Assembly (NCBI GenBank): GCA_021232515.1
Contig: JAJPOQ010000158.1
Location: 1 to 32,490 of the forward strand
Length of the DNA: 32,490 nt
Source of the DNA: Lentisphaeraceae bacterium
GTDB lineage: Bacteria > Verrucomicrobiota > Lentisphaeria > Lentisphaerales > Lentisphaeraceae
Direction of reading: 5' to 3'
The notes under the pieces were generated by a model. That model was given only the letters and a program-made list of their open reading frames with translations. It did no database searches and was not told where the DNA came from. The first letter of the stretch is position 1, and each line of letters begins with the position of its first letter. A program made the position numbers and the translations under genes. Positions 25,249 through 32,490 of the stretch are shown one piece after another.

Positions 25249-25667
25249 GCTGGTTTCAAAAAACAATTTCACTACCTCCACTAAAGCGAGGCTTTCATCT
25301 AGTCACCAGGGAAATACTTGAGAAGATCCCTGAACTAAAGAACTACAAAGTAGGTCTTTGTAACTTATTCATACGTCATACATCCGCCAGTTTAACGATA
25401 AATGAAAATGCCGACCCAAGTGTTCGCACAGACTTTGAAAGCCACTTTAATAAAATGGTCCCAGAGCGCGCCCCATACTACATTCACACTTATGAAGGCG
25501 ATGACGATATGCCAGCTCACCTAAAAAGTTCTATACTTGGAGCTTCGATAAATATCCCAATCACAAACGGTCAATTAAGTATGGGCACATGGCAGGGGAT
25601 TTACCTTTGTGAACACCGAGACTTTGGGTCATCCCGCCAAATAACCATCACAATTAACGGCGAATAA
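25245..25667 (+). CDS. YjbQ-family protein (secondary thiamine-phosphate synthase-like, UPF0047)
   Basis: The 140-residue length and motifs match the YjbQ family throughout: FIRHTSASLTINENADPSVR (43-62), HTYEGDDDMPAHLKSSILG (about 81-99) and GTWQGIYLCEHRD near the C-terminus. Members are small trimeric metal-binding proteins. E. coli YjbQ has weak thiamine-phosphate synthase activity, but the physiological role is unclear. It is translationally coupled to the upstream secreted protein through an ATGA overlap, an unexpected pairing. Confidence 0.95.
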   Translation: MSWFQKTISLPPLKRGFHLVTREILEKIPELKNYKVGLCNLFIRHTSASLTINENADPSVRTDFESHFNKMVPERAPYYIHTYEGDDDMPAHLKSSILGASINIPITNGQLSMGTWQGIYLCEHRDFGSSRQITITINGE

Positions 25668-25765
25668 AAACTGATCACAGTCTTTTTACATGAAGAAAGG
25701 CCGCCCAGTTTGATTTTATTTCTTCCTTAACTTAGATTAGCTAGATGATCAATAAAGAGGCATGT

Positions 25766-26524
25766 ATGAATTCGGGTAATCGTAATAGATCCAATCCAAA
25801 TGATGATAAGATGAGTCCTATGGCCGGACGTTTAATGTTAGTTCTCGGCTACATGAAAGAGTTCCAAGGTGCACTCGACATAAAAGACTTATACGCATCT
25901 GCAATAGACGCCGTATTATCAGTAACGGGAATGGATCGTGGCTACGGTTTTGTTATCGAATACAAACAAGAGCAAATGAGCCTCAAAGAGATAACATCTC
26001 GGAAAAAGGGCTCTGACTTTTTTGAGAAAGACTACACCATTAGCAAAAGTATGCTAAAAAAAGTGATCAAAGCAAACGGTGCTGTGATCATTGATGATGC
26101 AGACAGCAGTACTGAGTCGACGGTGTCAATGCGTGACTTTAAAATAAAATCTATTGTTTGTCTACCGCTCATATTACATGATAAGGATACGCAAAAAGAT
26201 GTTCTACGAGGGATCATTTACGCTGATAAAATGATGACTGGTAAACTCCAAGATCATATCCGAACTACTCTTCAAATGCTCACTGAACTCATAGCAATAA
26301 ATATCGACCGTTGCTTAAAATACCAAGATATGAATTCTACAGTCGACACTTACAATGAATTTTTAAAGATGACTGGCCAAAGGCTCTCTGATGTCTCAGA
26401 TAACCTTGGAGTCATTAGTGAAGCTGTTGACAAAGGCAATGCAGATGAACACCAAACTCTCCTTGGCCACACTGTTGATCAAGGAAATGAGCTTGGTTCC
26501 ATCATTGAGAACCTTACTAACTAA
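25766..26524 (+). CDS. GAF-domain protein
   Basis: From the preferred start the protein has about 252 residues. A GAF domain spans roughly 40-190, with LYASAIDAVLSVTGMDRGYGFV, IVCLPLILHD and LRGIIYADKMM, similar to GAF domains at the front of adenylate cyclases and kinases. No output domain follows. The last ~60 residues are helical (VSDNLGVISEAVDKGN) and might mediate dimerisation or partner binding, so it may work as a separate sensor module. An in-frame ATG at 25745 exists, but the ATG at 25766 has AGAGG five bases upstream. The 3' end overlaps that of the convergent CNNM/CBS gene by 8 bases. Confidence 0.8.
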   Translation: MNSGNRNRSNPNDDKMSPMAGRLMLVLGYMKEFQGALDIKDLYASAIDAVLSVTGMDRGYGFVIEYKQEQMSLKEITSRKKGSDFFEKDYTISKSMLKKVIKANGAVIIDDADSSTESTVSMRDFKIKSIVCLPLILHDKDTQKDVLRGIIYADKMMTGKLQDHIRTTLQMLTELIAINIDRCLKYQDMNSTVDTYNEFLKMTGQRLSDVSDNLGVISEAVDKGNADEHQTLLGHTVDQGNELGSIIENLTN

Positions 26525-27587
26525 TTACGTTTGAAATTGACTCTGTTTCGTCAAATCTCTTTTTTGAGTCTCTAGATTCTTTTTTCTCTAAAGCCGCTTT
26601 TTTAAGGTTCGCCTCTATATCAGTCTCATCAACTATATCACCAGTCATAACTTCTAACACATCTTCCAAGGTCACTATACCCGCAACCCCAGAGTATTGG
26701 TCTGTAACTATGGCTAAGTGGATACGAGACGCTTGGAAAAACCTCAGAAGATTATCTGCAGTTGCTTGTTCCGGTACAAACTTCACATGGCGAGAAAAGT
26801 TCTCTAGAGTTTTTTCATACTCTTCATTTACCATTGCGACTAAAAGCTCATGTTTAAAAGCAATTCCCACCACATTATCAGGCTCGCTGTCTATGATCAC
26901 GATACGACTATGAGGGAAATTCATTACCTCTTCTTTAACTTCACCCAACTTTAGGTTCTTATCCAAACAAGTCATCATTACCCGCGGTGTCATGATACTG
27001 CTAGCAGTCACGTCATCCATCTCTAACACCTTAGAGATAAGAATGGATTCATTGTGATTAATAATACCTTGAGTACGGCCCATATTCGCCATCATTCTTA
27101 TTTCATTTTCATCTGACAGAGTACCTGTGGAGCCATCATTTTGAGTAAACTTGCGCGTAAATAAATCAACCACTACTAGAAGGATGCCAAAAATAGATGT
27201 TAGAAGTAAAACAGGCTTCGCTATCCAAAATGCAACAGGATCAGAATGCTTCTCCCCTATAGTTTTTGGAATAATCTCAGCACAAATAATAACCGCAAAA
27301 GTAAAGAAACCTGAAAAGATGCCTTCTAAAGTACCCAGTTGAACAGCTGCCATCTTACCAATGAACATACTGCCTGAAATATTTGCTATGTTATTTAAAA
27401 TAACTATGGCCGCAATAGGTCGAGAAATGTCACTTTGAATCTTTTGAAGAGCTAGCGCTGAAGACGAGCCTTCTTCGGCACGAGCTTTTACTTTGATTTC
27501 GGATATAGAAAAAAGGGCTGCCTCTGACCCTGAACACAAGGCAGAAATAAGCAGTACAATTATACTAAGAGAAATGAGTGCTAGCAT
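26517..27587 (-). CDS. CNNM-domain / CBS-pair membrane protein (CorC/HlyC-like family)
   Basis: The ~356-residue inner-membrane protein has an N-terminal CNNM (DUF21) domain with about four transmembrane helices (1-155), including the SGSEAALFSIS signature and CAEIIPKTIGEKHSDPV. Two CBS domains follow (about 190-310; MTPRVMMTCLD and YSGVAGIVTLEDVLEVMTGDI). Relatives export or regulate Mg2+ and are often annotated as hemolysins without evidence. The C-terminal CorC_HlyC domain seen in longer homologues is missing. The longer frame starts with TTG at 27611; the ATG at 27587 has GGAG about nine bases upstream and gives a better N-terminus. Confidence 0.9.
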   Translation of the reverse strand: MLALISLSIIVLLISALCSGSEAALFSISEIKVKARAEEGSSSALALQKIQSDISRPIAAIVILNNIANISGSMFIGKMAAVQLGTLEGIFSGFFTFAVIICAEIIPKTIGEKHSDPVAFWIAKPVLLLTSIFGILLVVVDLFTRKFTQNDGSTGTLSDENEIRMMANMGRTQGIINHNESILISKVLEMDDVTASSIMTPRVMMTCLDKNLKLGEVKEEVMNFPHSRIVIIDSEPDNVVGIAFKHELLVAMVNEEYEKTLENFSRHVKFVPEQATADNLLRFFQASRIHLAIVTDQYSGVAGIVTLEDVLEVMTGDIVDETDIEANLKKAALEKKESRDSKKRFDETESISNVIS

Positions 27588-27892
27588 AAGTAGGCACTCC
27601 AAGATAAGCAATCAGAAAAGAAACTTATCCCACTAGGGTCATCATCGTCATCAGAACTAAGCTGCATTAGCTATTTTTATTTCCTTAGAAAATTAATATT
27701 TAATTAATAAAATCACACCTCGTAGCAAAAATTGCAAACAGAGATTGTCCTAGAGATACTAGTGAAATACAACAAGATAACTAAATCTGATAAAATTTGA
27801 CATTTTTTATGGAGTTTCATACGTAGATTCGCTCTCTTCTGTTGCAAGTTACCGCTCCGGCGTATACATCTAATGTCGAGAGAGGATGTTAA
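27588..27892. other. 305-base divergent gap between CNNM/CBS and SLC12-like genes
   Basis: The gap is AT-rich. It contains an exact -35-like TTGACA on the plus strand (27797-27802) without a good -10 at 17 bases (TACGTA there; TAGATT at 21). GAGAGAGGA lies 7 bases before the transporter ATG and is a strong ribosome site. No gene or hairpin of note was seen. Confidence 0.5.
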
Positions 27893-30085
27893 ATGACTGA
27901 AAATACAACTACCGTTCAGAGCAAAAAAGCACCTGCAACGGCCGAAAAACCACAAAAGTTTGGAACTTTTCATGGTGTCTTCCGGCCTACCCTACTGACG
28001 ATCATTGGTGTCATGCTGTACCTAAGGGAAGGTTGGCTAGTTGGTAATGCTGGCTTGTTTGGTGCTGTTCTTGTTATAATCACAGCATTTTTCATCACTG
28101 GCACAACAGCCCTTTCTATATCTTCTATTACATCCAATACTCGTGTCGGAGCAGGTGGAGTATTTTCTCTTGTGAGCCAAAGTTTAGGCTTAGAGGTCGG
28201 AGGAGCAATAGGAATACCACTTTATCTTGCTCAAGGCTTATCGGCAGCGATGTATATTCACGGTTTTGTTGAAGGCTGGCACTTTTTATTTCCTGAGCAT
28301 GCGGTCTATCAGCAATACATCATCCTAGGCGTTTTCTTTGCTGCGTTCCTTTTAGTTTTCATTAGCACCAAACTTGCCTTTAAGGTCCAATTACTAGTTA
28401 TGCTCCTTATCATCGGCGCTCTACTTTCTATGTATGCAGGTGCACAAGAAACCGTTCGACATAGTCCACAAGTTTGGGGAGGTTTTGAAGATGCTAGCTT
28501 TTGGGGACTGTTTGCAGTTTTCTTCCCTGCTGCAACAGGCATCATGGTAGGAGCCAGCATGTCTGGAAGCTTAGAGAACCCTAAACGCAGTATTCCACTT
28601 GGAACGATGGGCGCTTGGTTAACTTCTTTGATTATCTATTTATTAGCAGCCATCTACTACTCTATGGTTGCTGATCCTGAAACACTTCGAAATGTCAGAA
28701 CGATAGGTATAGAGCAATCAAAATGGCCTCTGTTAGTCACTCTTGGACTCATCTGTTCTTGCTTTACAGCAACACTTAGTTCCCTTGCCGCTGCTCCAAG
28801 AGTACTACAAGCTCTTGCAGAGCATAAGATTGTCCCTCTGCACCAAACACTTAAAACAGTCAAAAAAGGTGAGCCTCACTCGGCAATGATCTTCACTGGT
28901 GCTATGGCATTAATTGCAGCGCTTGCAGGTGACCTAAACACTATAGCTAGACTACTTACCATGTTTTTCTTGCTAACGTATTTAACCATTAATGTTGTCT
29001 TATTTATTGAGCAATCACTAAACCTAATAAGCTTCAGACCTGAATTTAAAATTCCTCGCCTCGTTCCGATAATGGGAAGTCTTTCTTGTTTAACTGCAAT
29101 AATCATTATCTCTCCACTAACAGGAACTATTTCTATATGTTTAATAGTTGGTATCTATATTTACCTAGACAGAAAAAGACTCGAAACTCCTTGGGAAACT
29201 GTTCACTCAGGTCTTTTGGTGAGTATCGCTAACTGGGCCGCTAAAAAAGTCTGTATTACTCAAAACCAAACTCCGAAAAGATCTTGGAAGCCAGACATAA
29301 TGGTCCCAGTTGAGAATGATTCTTTTTTTGAAGGTCAATTCAGACTATTGAAGTCTCTTTGTCACCCACAGGGCTCTATCCAAGCTGTTGGTCTAACCTA
29401 TGATCAAACCGAAGGTTCTCTTAAAAATCTGAACCATCTCATCAAAGATATGCAGAAAGAAAATATATTTGCTTCAACAGCTACTATGAGCGCCCAAAAC
29501 TATGAAGTCGCGATTAAAGCGGCTGTTTCAGTCATGAAGGGCTCATTTTTTCACCCAAACACTATATTTGAAACTGTCGATTATAGAAGCCAAGAAGAGC
29601 TTCAAGGCTTAATAAATGTCGCACGTGACAACAGCATGGGAGCTATACTGCTCGCAAGACATGCTACATCTGGTTTAGGTAGAGAAAAAACTATCAACCT
29701 CTGGGTAAGAGACCAATCACCTCATTGGGAGCTCGACATGGCAAGCGTCAACTTAGATTACGCAATCCTCTTAAGTTACCAGCTACAGAAAAACTGGAAT
29801 GCAGATGTGCGCTTACTCTGTGTCGTTGAAAAAGAAGAAAACAAAAAACTAGCAACTGAGTTCTTAAAGTCTCTTATGGATGTCACTCGTATGTCATCAA
29901 ATATCAAAATTCATGTAAATCACGGTAACTTCCTAGAGTACCTTTCCATTGCGCCCAGAGCTGATTTAAACATCTTCGGAGTGAGTAATGAAGTGAACCG
30001 TGAGTCGATGCTTAAACTCATGAATACTTCTCGTTCAAGCTGCCTATTTGTCATGGACTCTGGCAACGAAAGTGCTCTAGCATAG
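27893..30085 (+). CDS. SLC12-like (cation-chloride cotransporter / APC superfamily) transporter
   Basis: The 730-residue membrane protein begins with the SLC12 signature GVFRPTLLTIIGVMLYLREGWLVG (about 29-52), followed by NAGLFGAVL. About 12 transmembrane helices reach to residue 430, including FFPAATGIMVGASMSGSLENPKRSIP, a TM6-like motif diagnostic of the cation-chloride cotransporter branch. A soluble C-terminal region of about 300 residues follows, similar to that of eukaryotic NKCC/KCC proteins and bacterial homologues. In the family, substrates are Na+/K+/Cl- or amino acids; here the ion is not predictable. A good ribosome site precedes the ATG. It seems monocistronic, with an 82-base gap to the next gene. 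Confidence 0.92.
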   Translation: MTENTTTVQSKKAPATAEKPQKFGTFHGVFRPTLLTIIGVMLYLREGWLVGNAGLFGAVLVIITAFFITGTTALSISSITSNTRVGAGGVFSLVSQSLGLEVGGAIGIPLYLAQGLSAAMYIHGFVEGWHFLFPEHAVYQQYIILGVFFAAFLLVFISTKLAFKVQLLVMLLIIGALLSMYAGAQETVRHSPQVWGGFEDASFWGLFAVFFPAATGIMVGASMSGSLENPKRSIPLGTMGAWLTSLIIYLLAAIYYSMVADPETLRNVRTIGIEQSKWPLLVTLGLICSCFTATLSSLAAAPRVLQALAEHKIVPLHQTLKTVKKGEPHSAMIFTGAMALIAALAGDLNTIARLLTMFFLLTYLTINVVLFIEQSLNLISFRPEFKIPRLVPIMGSLSCLTAIIIISPLTGTISICLIVGIYIYLDRKRLETPWETVHSGLLVSIANWAAKKVCITQNQTPKRSWKPDIMVPVENDSFFEGQFRLLKSLCHPQGSIQAVGLTYDQTEGSLKNLNHLIKDMQKENIFASTATMSAQNYEVAIKAAVSVMKGSFFHPNTIFETVDYRSQEELQGLINVARDNSMGAILLARHATSGLGREKTINLWVRDQSPHWELDMASVNLDYAILLSYQLQKNWNADVRLLCVVEKEENKKLATEFLKSLMDVTRMSSNIKIHVNHGNFLEYLSIAPRADLNIFGVSNEVNRESMLKLMNTSRSSCLFVMDSGNESALA

Positions 30086-30167
30086 TTTTAACATTTTTCA
30101 CAAGCTACTTATTCTTAATTCTTCGGCTTGAAAAGCCTAGCATTTAAAGTTATAACTAATTTAAATA

Positions 30168-30443
30168 ATGTGGGTTAGTATGAGAAAGCGTTTAGGTAGT
30201 TCAGGTAAAGCTCCAGTACAAAAGTTGGAGCAAGCTGTCACAGGCAGTACTTTTGCACTCATATCTTGCTTCATTGCATTAGTTGTTAGTTTTTTCGGTG
30301 TACGATTTGGAGTTGATTTTTTGAACTTTCTTGAGCGAAATACAGATGGAGATATTTTCATAGGCTACAAGGATCAACCAGTTATGATTACCCAAGGCGT
30401 CGTCAGCTTACTCGCAGTTATTTTTATTCTAAGCAGAAAATAA
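30168..30443 (+). CDS. Small membrane protein, two predicted transmembrane helices, unknown
   Basis: The 91-residue protein is not recognised. It has a basic N-terminus, one transmembrane helix at about 29-48 (FALISCFIALVVSFFGV), a short charged loop and a second helix at about 73-88 near the C-terminus. An ATG four codons later (30180) is possible and has GGG five bases upstream. The next gene starts 16 bases after its stop and is also membrane-anchored, so the pair is probably one transcript. Confidence 0.6.
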   Translation: MWVSMRKRLGSSGKAPVQKLEQAVTGSTFALISCFIALVVSFFGVRFGVDFLNFLERNTDGDIFIGYKDQPVMITQGVVSLLAVIFILSRK

Positions 30444-30459
30444 TCTTTACGGAGGCAAC

Positions 30460-31296
30460 ATGGGTTTTCCATTTGGATCAGTAGTATTCATGCTATTACT
30501 TGCAATCGGCATGTTCTACGGCCAGGCTCAATATAAGAAAAAAAGAGCAGAATGGGGCAAACTTTTAACCATCGTTTGTGGAATACTCATCATCGTCACC
30601 GCCATGTGGACCAACCTTTGTCGAAGTAACATCGACCAAGGCGCAATAGACAGAGAAAAGCGCTACCAAGAAGTCCAATGTATGGTTCTCGCGACGACTC
30701 TTTCAAATATGTATAACGGCAATGGTAAGTGCCTAATAATACATCACCCAGTTTATGGAAATAATACTAGCGAAATAGATCGTTTAGTTGAAGCCTTTGA
30801 AGAAGGTTTTGGCGGAAAGGTTACTGAAGTAAGAGCACAACCAATCAAAATCATAACAAATGAAAACGAGATGGCTGAAGAAGCTATGCTCGAAATGACT
30901 GCTGCGGACTTCAATAGAGTCATGGATAATAATAAAGATTGTGACATGGTCATAACGATGGTCCCACTTCCTTTTAGTGAAGACCAGCTTTATCAAATCG
31001 GCGCCTTTGAAATGATCCCTGACGAAGCTGATCCAAGTATCTATGTCAAAAATCCAGACAGGACATATCCACTTCTTGGAGTCTATAACGGTTATGTAGG
31101 TAACCTTGAACCATTATTCCTTGATGGACTTATCGGTGCTATGACTTTATGGAAGCCAAACCCAACAATTGATGAGCAGCCTGTTCCTGATTCTGTTCAA
31201 GAGGCTTTTGATAAGCGTTACTTAGTTATAACTCCTCAGAATGTAGAAGCTACTAAGAAAACGCATCCTACCCTCTTCCCGAAGCCGAGACGTTAA
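30460..31296 (+). CDS. Membrane-anchored protein of unknown function
   Basis: The 278-residue protein is preceded by ACGGAGG, an excellent ribosome site seven bases before ATG. Two hydrophobic helices (about 6-21 and 36-51) anchor it. The rest (about 60-278) is a soluble alpha/beta region. Segments such as GKCLIIHHPVYGNN, DCDMVITMVPLPF and TYPLLGVYNGYVGN alternate strand and helix, somewhat like a periplasmic-binding or Rossmann-type fold. No catalytic motif is visible. It follows a small membrane protein by 16 bases. Confidence 0.75.
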   Translation: MGFPFGSVVFMLLLAIGMFYGQAQYKKKRAEWGKLLTIVCGILIIVTAMWTNLCRSNIDQGAIDREKRYQEVQCMVLATTLSNMYNGNGKCLIIHHPVYGNNTSEIDRLVEAFEEGFGGKVTEVRAQPIKIITNENEMAEEAMLEMTAADFNRVMDNNKDCDMVITMVPLPFSEDQLYQIGAFEMIPDEADPSIYVKNPDRTYPLLGVYNGYVGNLEPLFLDGLIGAMTLWKPNPTIDEQPVPDSVQEAFDKRYLVITPQNVEATKKTHPTLFPKPRR

Positions 31297-31341
31297 GAAC
31301 TTTACAGAACAAAGCTCTCTACCCATCTATTCCATACAAAT

Positions 31342-31371
31342 AAAAAAGGCCGCTTAGAAAAGCCCGACGGC
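31342..31371 (-). terminator. Weakened second terminator copy for the PAS gene
   Basis: On the minus strand GCCGT...GCGGC (31349-31353 with 31367-31371) forms a short five-pair stem followed by a T run. The copy is diverged from the stronger one at 31450-31480 and probably acts as a backup or a decayed duplicate. Confidence 0.45.
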
Positions 31372-31449
31372 ACACACTAGATAAATTCAAAAACTTGATA
31401 TGAGCCTTTGAATAAACAAGACAAACTCTCTTGTCTATCTTATACAAAC

Positions 31450-31480
31450 AAAAAAGGCCGCCTGGAAAAATCCAGACGGC
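31450..31480 (-). terminator. Intrinsic terminator of the PAS gene
   Basis: On the minus strand GCCGTCTGGA pairs with TCCAGGCGGC (10 bp, one G-U), a four-base loop lies between, and a T run follows (A run 31450-31455 on plus). It lies 21 bases past the PAS-gene stop. Confidence 0.85.
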
Positions 31481-31500
31481 ACGCAGCGCCAATTAGTTAA

Positions 31501-32154
31501 CTAACAAAAAACTAAAACAGTCTTTGTCTGTACTTTAAACTTTTTCAATTTAATAAAACTACCTAGAGCAAAAACTTCTTTTGTTTCTTCTATATCCGAT
31601 AAGAATGAGTATAAATCATCTGGAAGTCCAACTTCAGCAAGTCGCGCTAGTGGATTCACATCTAAGCCCTGAAAAAACTTCTGGGCCTTTTTATTCAGCT
31701 TCTCTACAACGCCAGCATCATCTATCAAAACTAAGCCAATTGGCATATCCTCAACGAGTTCTTCAAAAAGATCTATTGAACTACTGTTTTTAATATTTGA
31801 GAAATGCTCTGCTAATTGAGCTAATCCATTATCATCTTTCGAAAATGGATTGACCGAAGCACGGTTAACCATAGCTGTCTGCCAATAGCAATATGCGCTT
31901 TTCGTTGCTTTAATGACCGAATCAACCGAGTTATCTGCTACTTTAAAAGATTCTTCCTCAAGACAATTTATACCTATTAATATCTCACCAGTCTTTGCAA
32001 GGTAAGTTGGGTCATCTGTAATAATGATTTCTTCAGGGTAAGGTATATTCTCATCAGATAGACGTAACAAAGAGTCTTCTGCAATAAAGTTTAGTAATTC
32101 TTCTGCAAGAGAAGAATCATCAACTTTCAGCGATATACTTATGTCATCTATCAT
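31501..32154 (-). CDS. PAS-domain protein, possible stand-alone sensor
   Basis: The 217-residue protein contains a PAS-like segment at about 126-200 (LFEELVEDMPIGLVLIDDAG, then KLNKKAQKFFQG). The first ~110 residues are acidic and resemble the N-terminal half of anti-sigma-factor or GHKL-like modules (FIAEDSLLRLSDENI, LKVDDSSLAEELL), but no ATP-binding boxes are visible. There is no HTH, kinase or GGDEF output domain, and the protein ends just after the PAS region, so it could be a truncated sensor kinase or a partner protein. The ATG has GGAG seven bases upstream. Two terminators follow it. Confidence 0.7.
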   Translation of the reverse strand: MIDDISISLKVDDSSLAEELLNFIAEDSLLRLSDENIPYPEEIIITDDPTYLAKTGEILIGINCLEEESFKVADNSVDSVIKATKSAYCYWQTAMVNRASVNPFSKDDNGLAQLAEHFSNIKNSSSIDLFEELVEDMPIGLVLIDDAGVVEKLNKKAQKFFQGLDVNPLARLAEVGLPDDLYSFLSDIEETKEVFALGSFIKLKKFKVQTKTVLVFC

Positions 32155-32406
32155 TTTATTTCTCCATGGCGGCTAGAAACTTTACTTTGCCTACCAAATT
32201 TCATTTTAAAAAGGTTCTTGTTTCTCCTCTATCGACACTGTTAAAAAAACATTTAGGAGTTTTTTAACTTTTCTTTCAATTTTCAATAATTTAAAATCTT
32301 TCTAAAAAATTGTAGGACTTCTGAAGCCCACCTAGTGAAATTATCGGAAAGCCAATTAAATTTTTGGTATCTTTCAAAACTCTTAATTAAATAAAGGAAT
32401 AACATT

Positions 32407-32430
32407 ATGGCAGTGTCCTGCCTCATTTAG
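32407..32430 (+). CDS. Possible leader peptide, seven codons
   Basis: ATG to TAG encodes MAVSCLI. AAAGGA lies eight bases upstream, which is better than before several real genes here. The stop is 57 bases before the ATG at 32488. It could be a regulatory leader or translational decoy for the next gene, or a chance frame. Only seven codons are seen and no attenuator hairpin is obvious, so confidence is low. Confidence 0.3.
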   Translation: MAVSCLI

Positions 32431-32487
32431 AAATCCGCAATTGAGATTTTGTTAATTTGAGTTTTTATAAATCAAACGGAGAACAAA

Positions 32488-32490
32488 ATG
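32488..32490 (+). CDS. Start of a gene cut by the window edge
   Basis: The last three bases are ATG, preceded by CGGAGAACAAA, a good ribosome site with GGAG seven bases upstream. Only the first codon is inside the window, so nothing can be said about the product. Confidence 0.6.

Larger units (their letters stand above)
31309..31482. repeat. Two diverged copies of a ~65-base terminator-bearing repeat
   Basis: Copy 1 (31309-31373) and copy 2 (about 31421-31482) align base by base with a few substitutions and an indel. They share ACAAA(G)CTCTCT, CTAT, ATACAAA, AAAAAAGGCCGC and GACGGCAC, at a spacing of about 108 bases. Each ends in a hairpin oriented as a minus-strand terminator. Confidence 0.7.
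32155..32490. other. 336-base divergent upstream region
   Basis: This gap lies between the PAS gene (minus) and a gene starting at the window edge. It contains an AT-rich inverted repeat with 9-bp arms GTTAAAAAA / TTTTTTAAC (32240-32248, 32260-32268), about 86 bases upstream of the PAS start. A seven-codon frame with a ribosome site lies at 32407-32430. TTGAGA (32442-32447) and TATAAA (about 32467) are 19 bases apart and could be a weak promoter. Confidence 0.5.

Noticed and set aside
25668..25730. Possible terminator after the yjbQ-like gene (ACTG...CAGT then CTTTTT) and a GGCCGCC fragment resembling the 31450 hairpin
   Set aside because: The stem has only four pairs plus a mismatch, and the fragment lacks its pairing arm, so neither meets the standard for a call.

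Overview
The window looks like a chromosomal segment from an AT-leaning (roughly 40% G+C by eye) Gram-negative-type bacterium. The best guess is a marine member of the PVC superphylum close to Lentisphaera. That guess rests on several things: Ser/Thr protein kinases carrying PA14 ectodomains, PAS and cupin AraC regulators, a rhomboid with a SLTKEEK-type tail, an SLC12-like transporter, and a siroheme reductase fused to a TusA domain. The taxonomy is an inference. No rRNA or marker-gene comparison was possible.

Layout. Positions 1-207 are the right end of an IS66-family element: the transposase C-terminus and two copies of a GTAAGCGTCAAAT-type end. It lies downstream of a minus-strand tRNA(CAT) with a full-consensus promoter and a strong terminator. 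Next come, all on the minus strand, a rhomboid-fold protein, gyrA, gyrB, two tandem membrane Ser/Thr kinases (four and one PA14 domains), a cupin-AraC regulator and tRNA-Gln(TTG). At 13051-15918 the direction switches to a compact plus-strand operon. It encodes an FHA-like single-pass membrane protein, a lytic transglycosylase, a SirB1/transglutaminase-like protein and a PAS-AraC regulator, and ends at a strong terminator. A minus-strand nitrite/sulfite reductase with a HEPN-like segment and a TusA domain follows. Divergent from it is a GAF/AAA+/Fis activator whose AAA+ domain lacks the GAFTGA loop, translationally coupled to recQ. Two TTACA-N4-TGTAA palindromes lie in the divergent region.

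The right third holds an SDR reductase (minus), a small HNH-type protein, a secreted protein with a degenerate metallopeptidase-like core coupled to YjbQ, a GAF protein, a CNNM/CBS membrane protein (minus), an SLC12-like cation-chloride/amino-acid transporter, two small membrane proteins of unknown function, a PAS protein (minus) with duplicated terminators, and the start codon of a gene running off the window.

Themes. Housekeeping (gyrase, tRNAs, RecQ) is mixed with an unusual density of signalling genes: two kinases, three HTH regulators and two further sensor-domain proteins. The most unusual points are the activator without a sigma-54 contact loop plus its paired operator-like sites, the zinc-ribbon/PA14 kinase pair, the FHA-like/transglycosylase operon and the fused reductase. 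No CRISPR array, prophage or recognisable complete defence system was seen.
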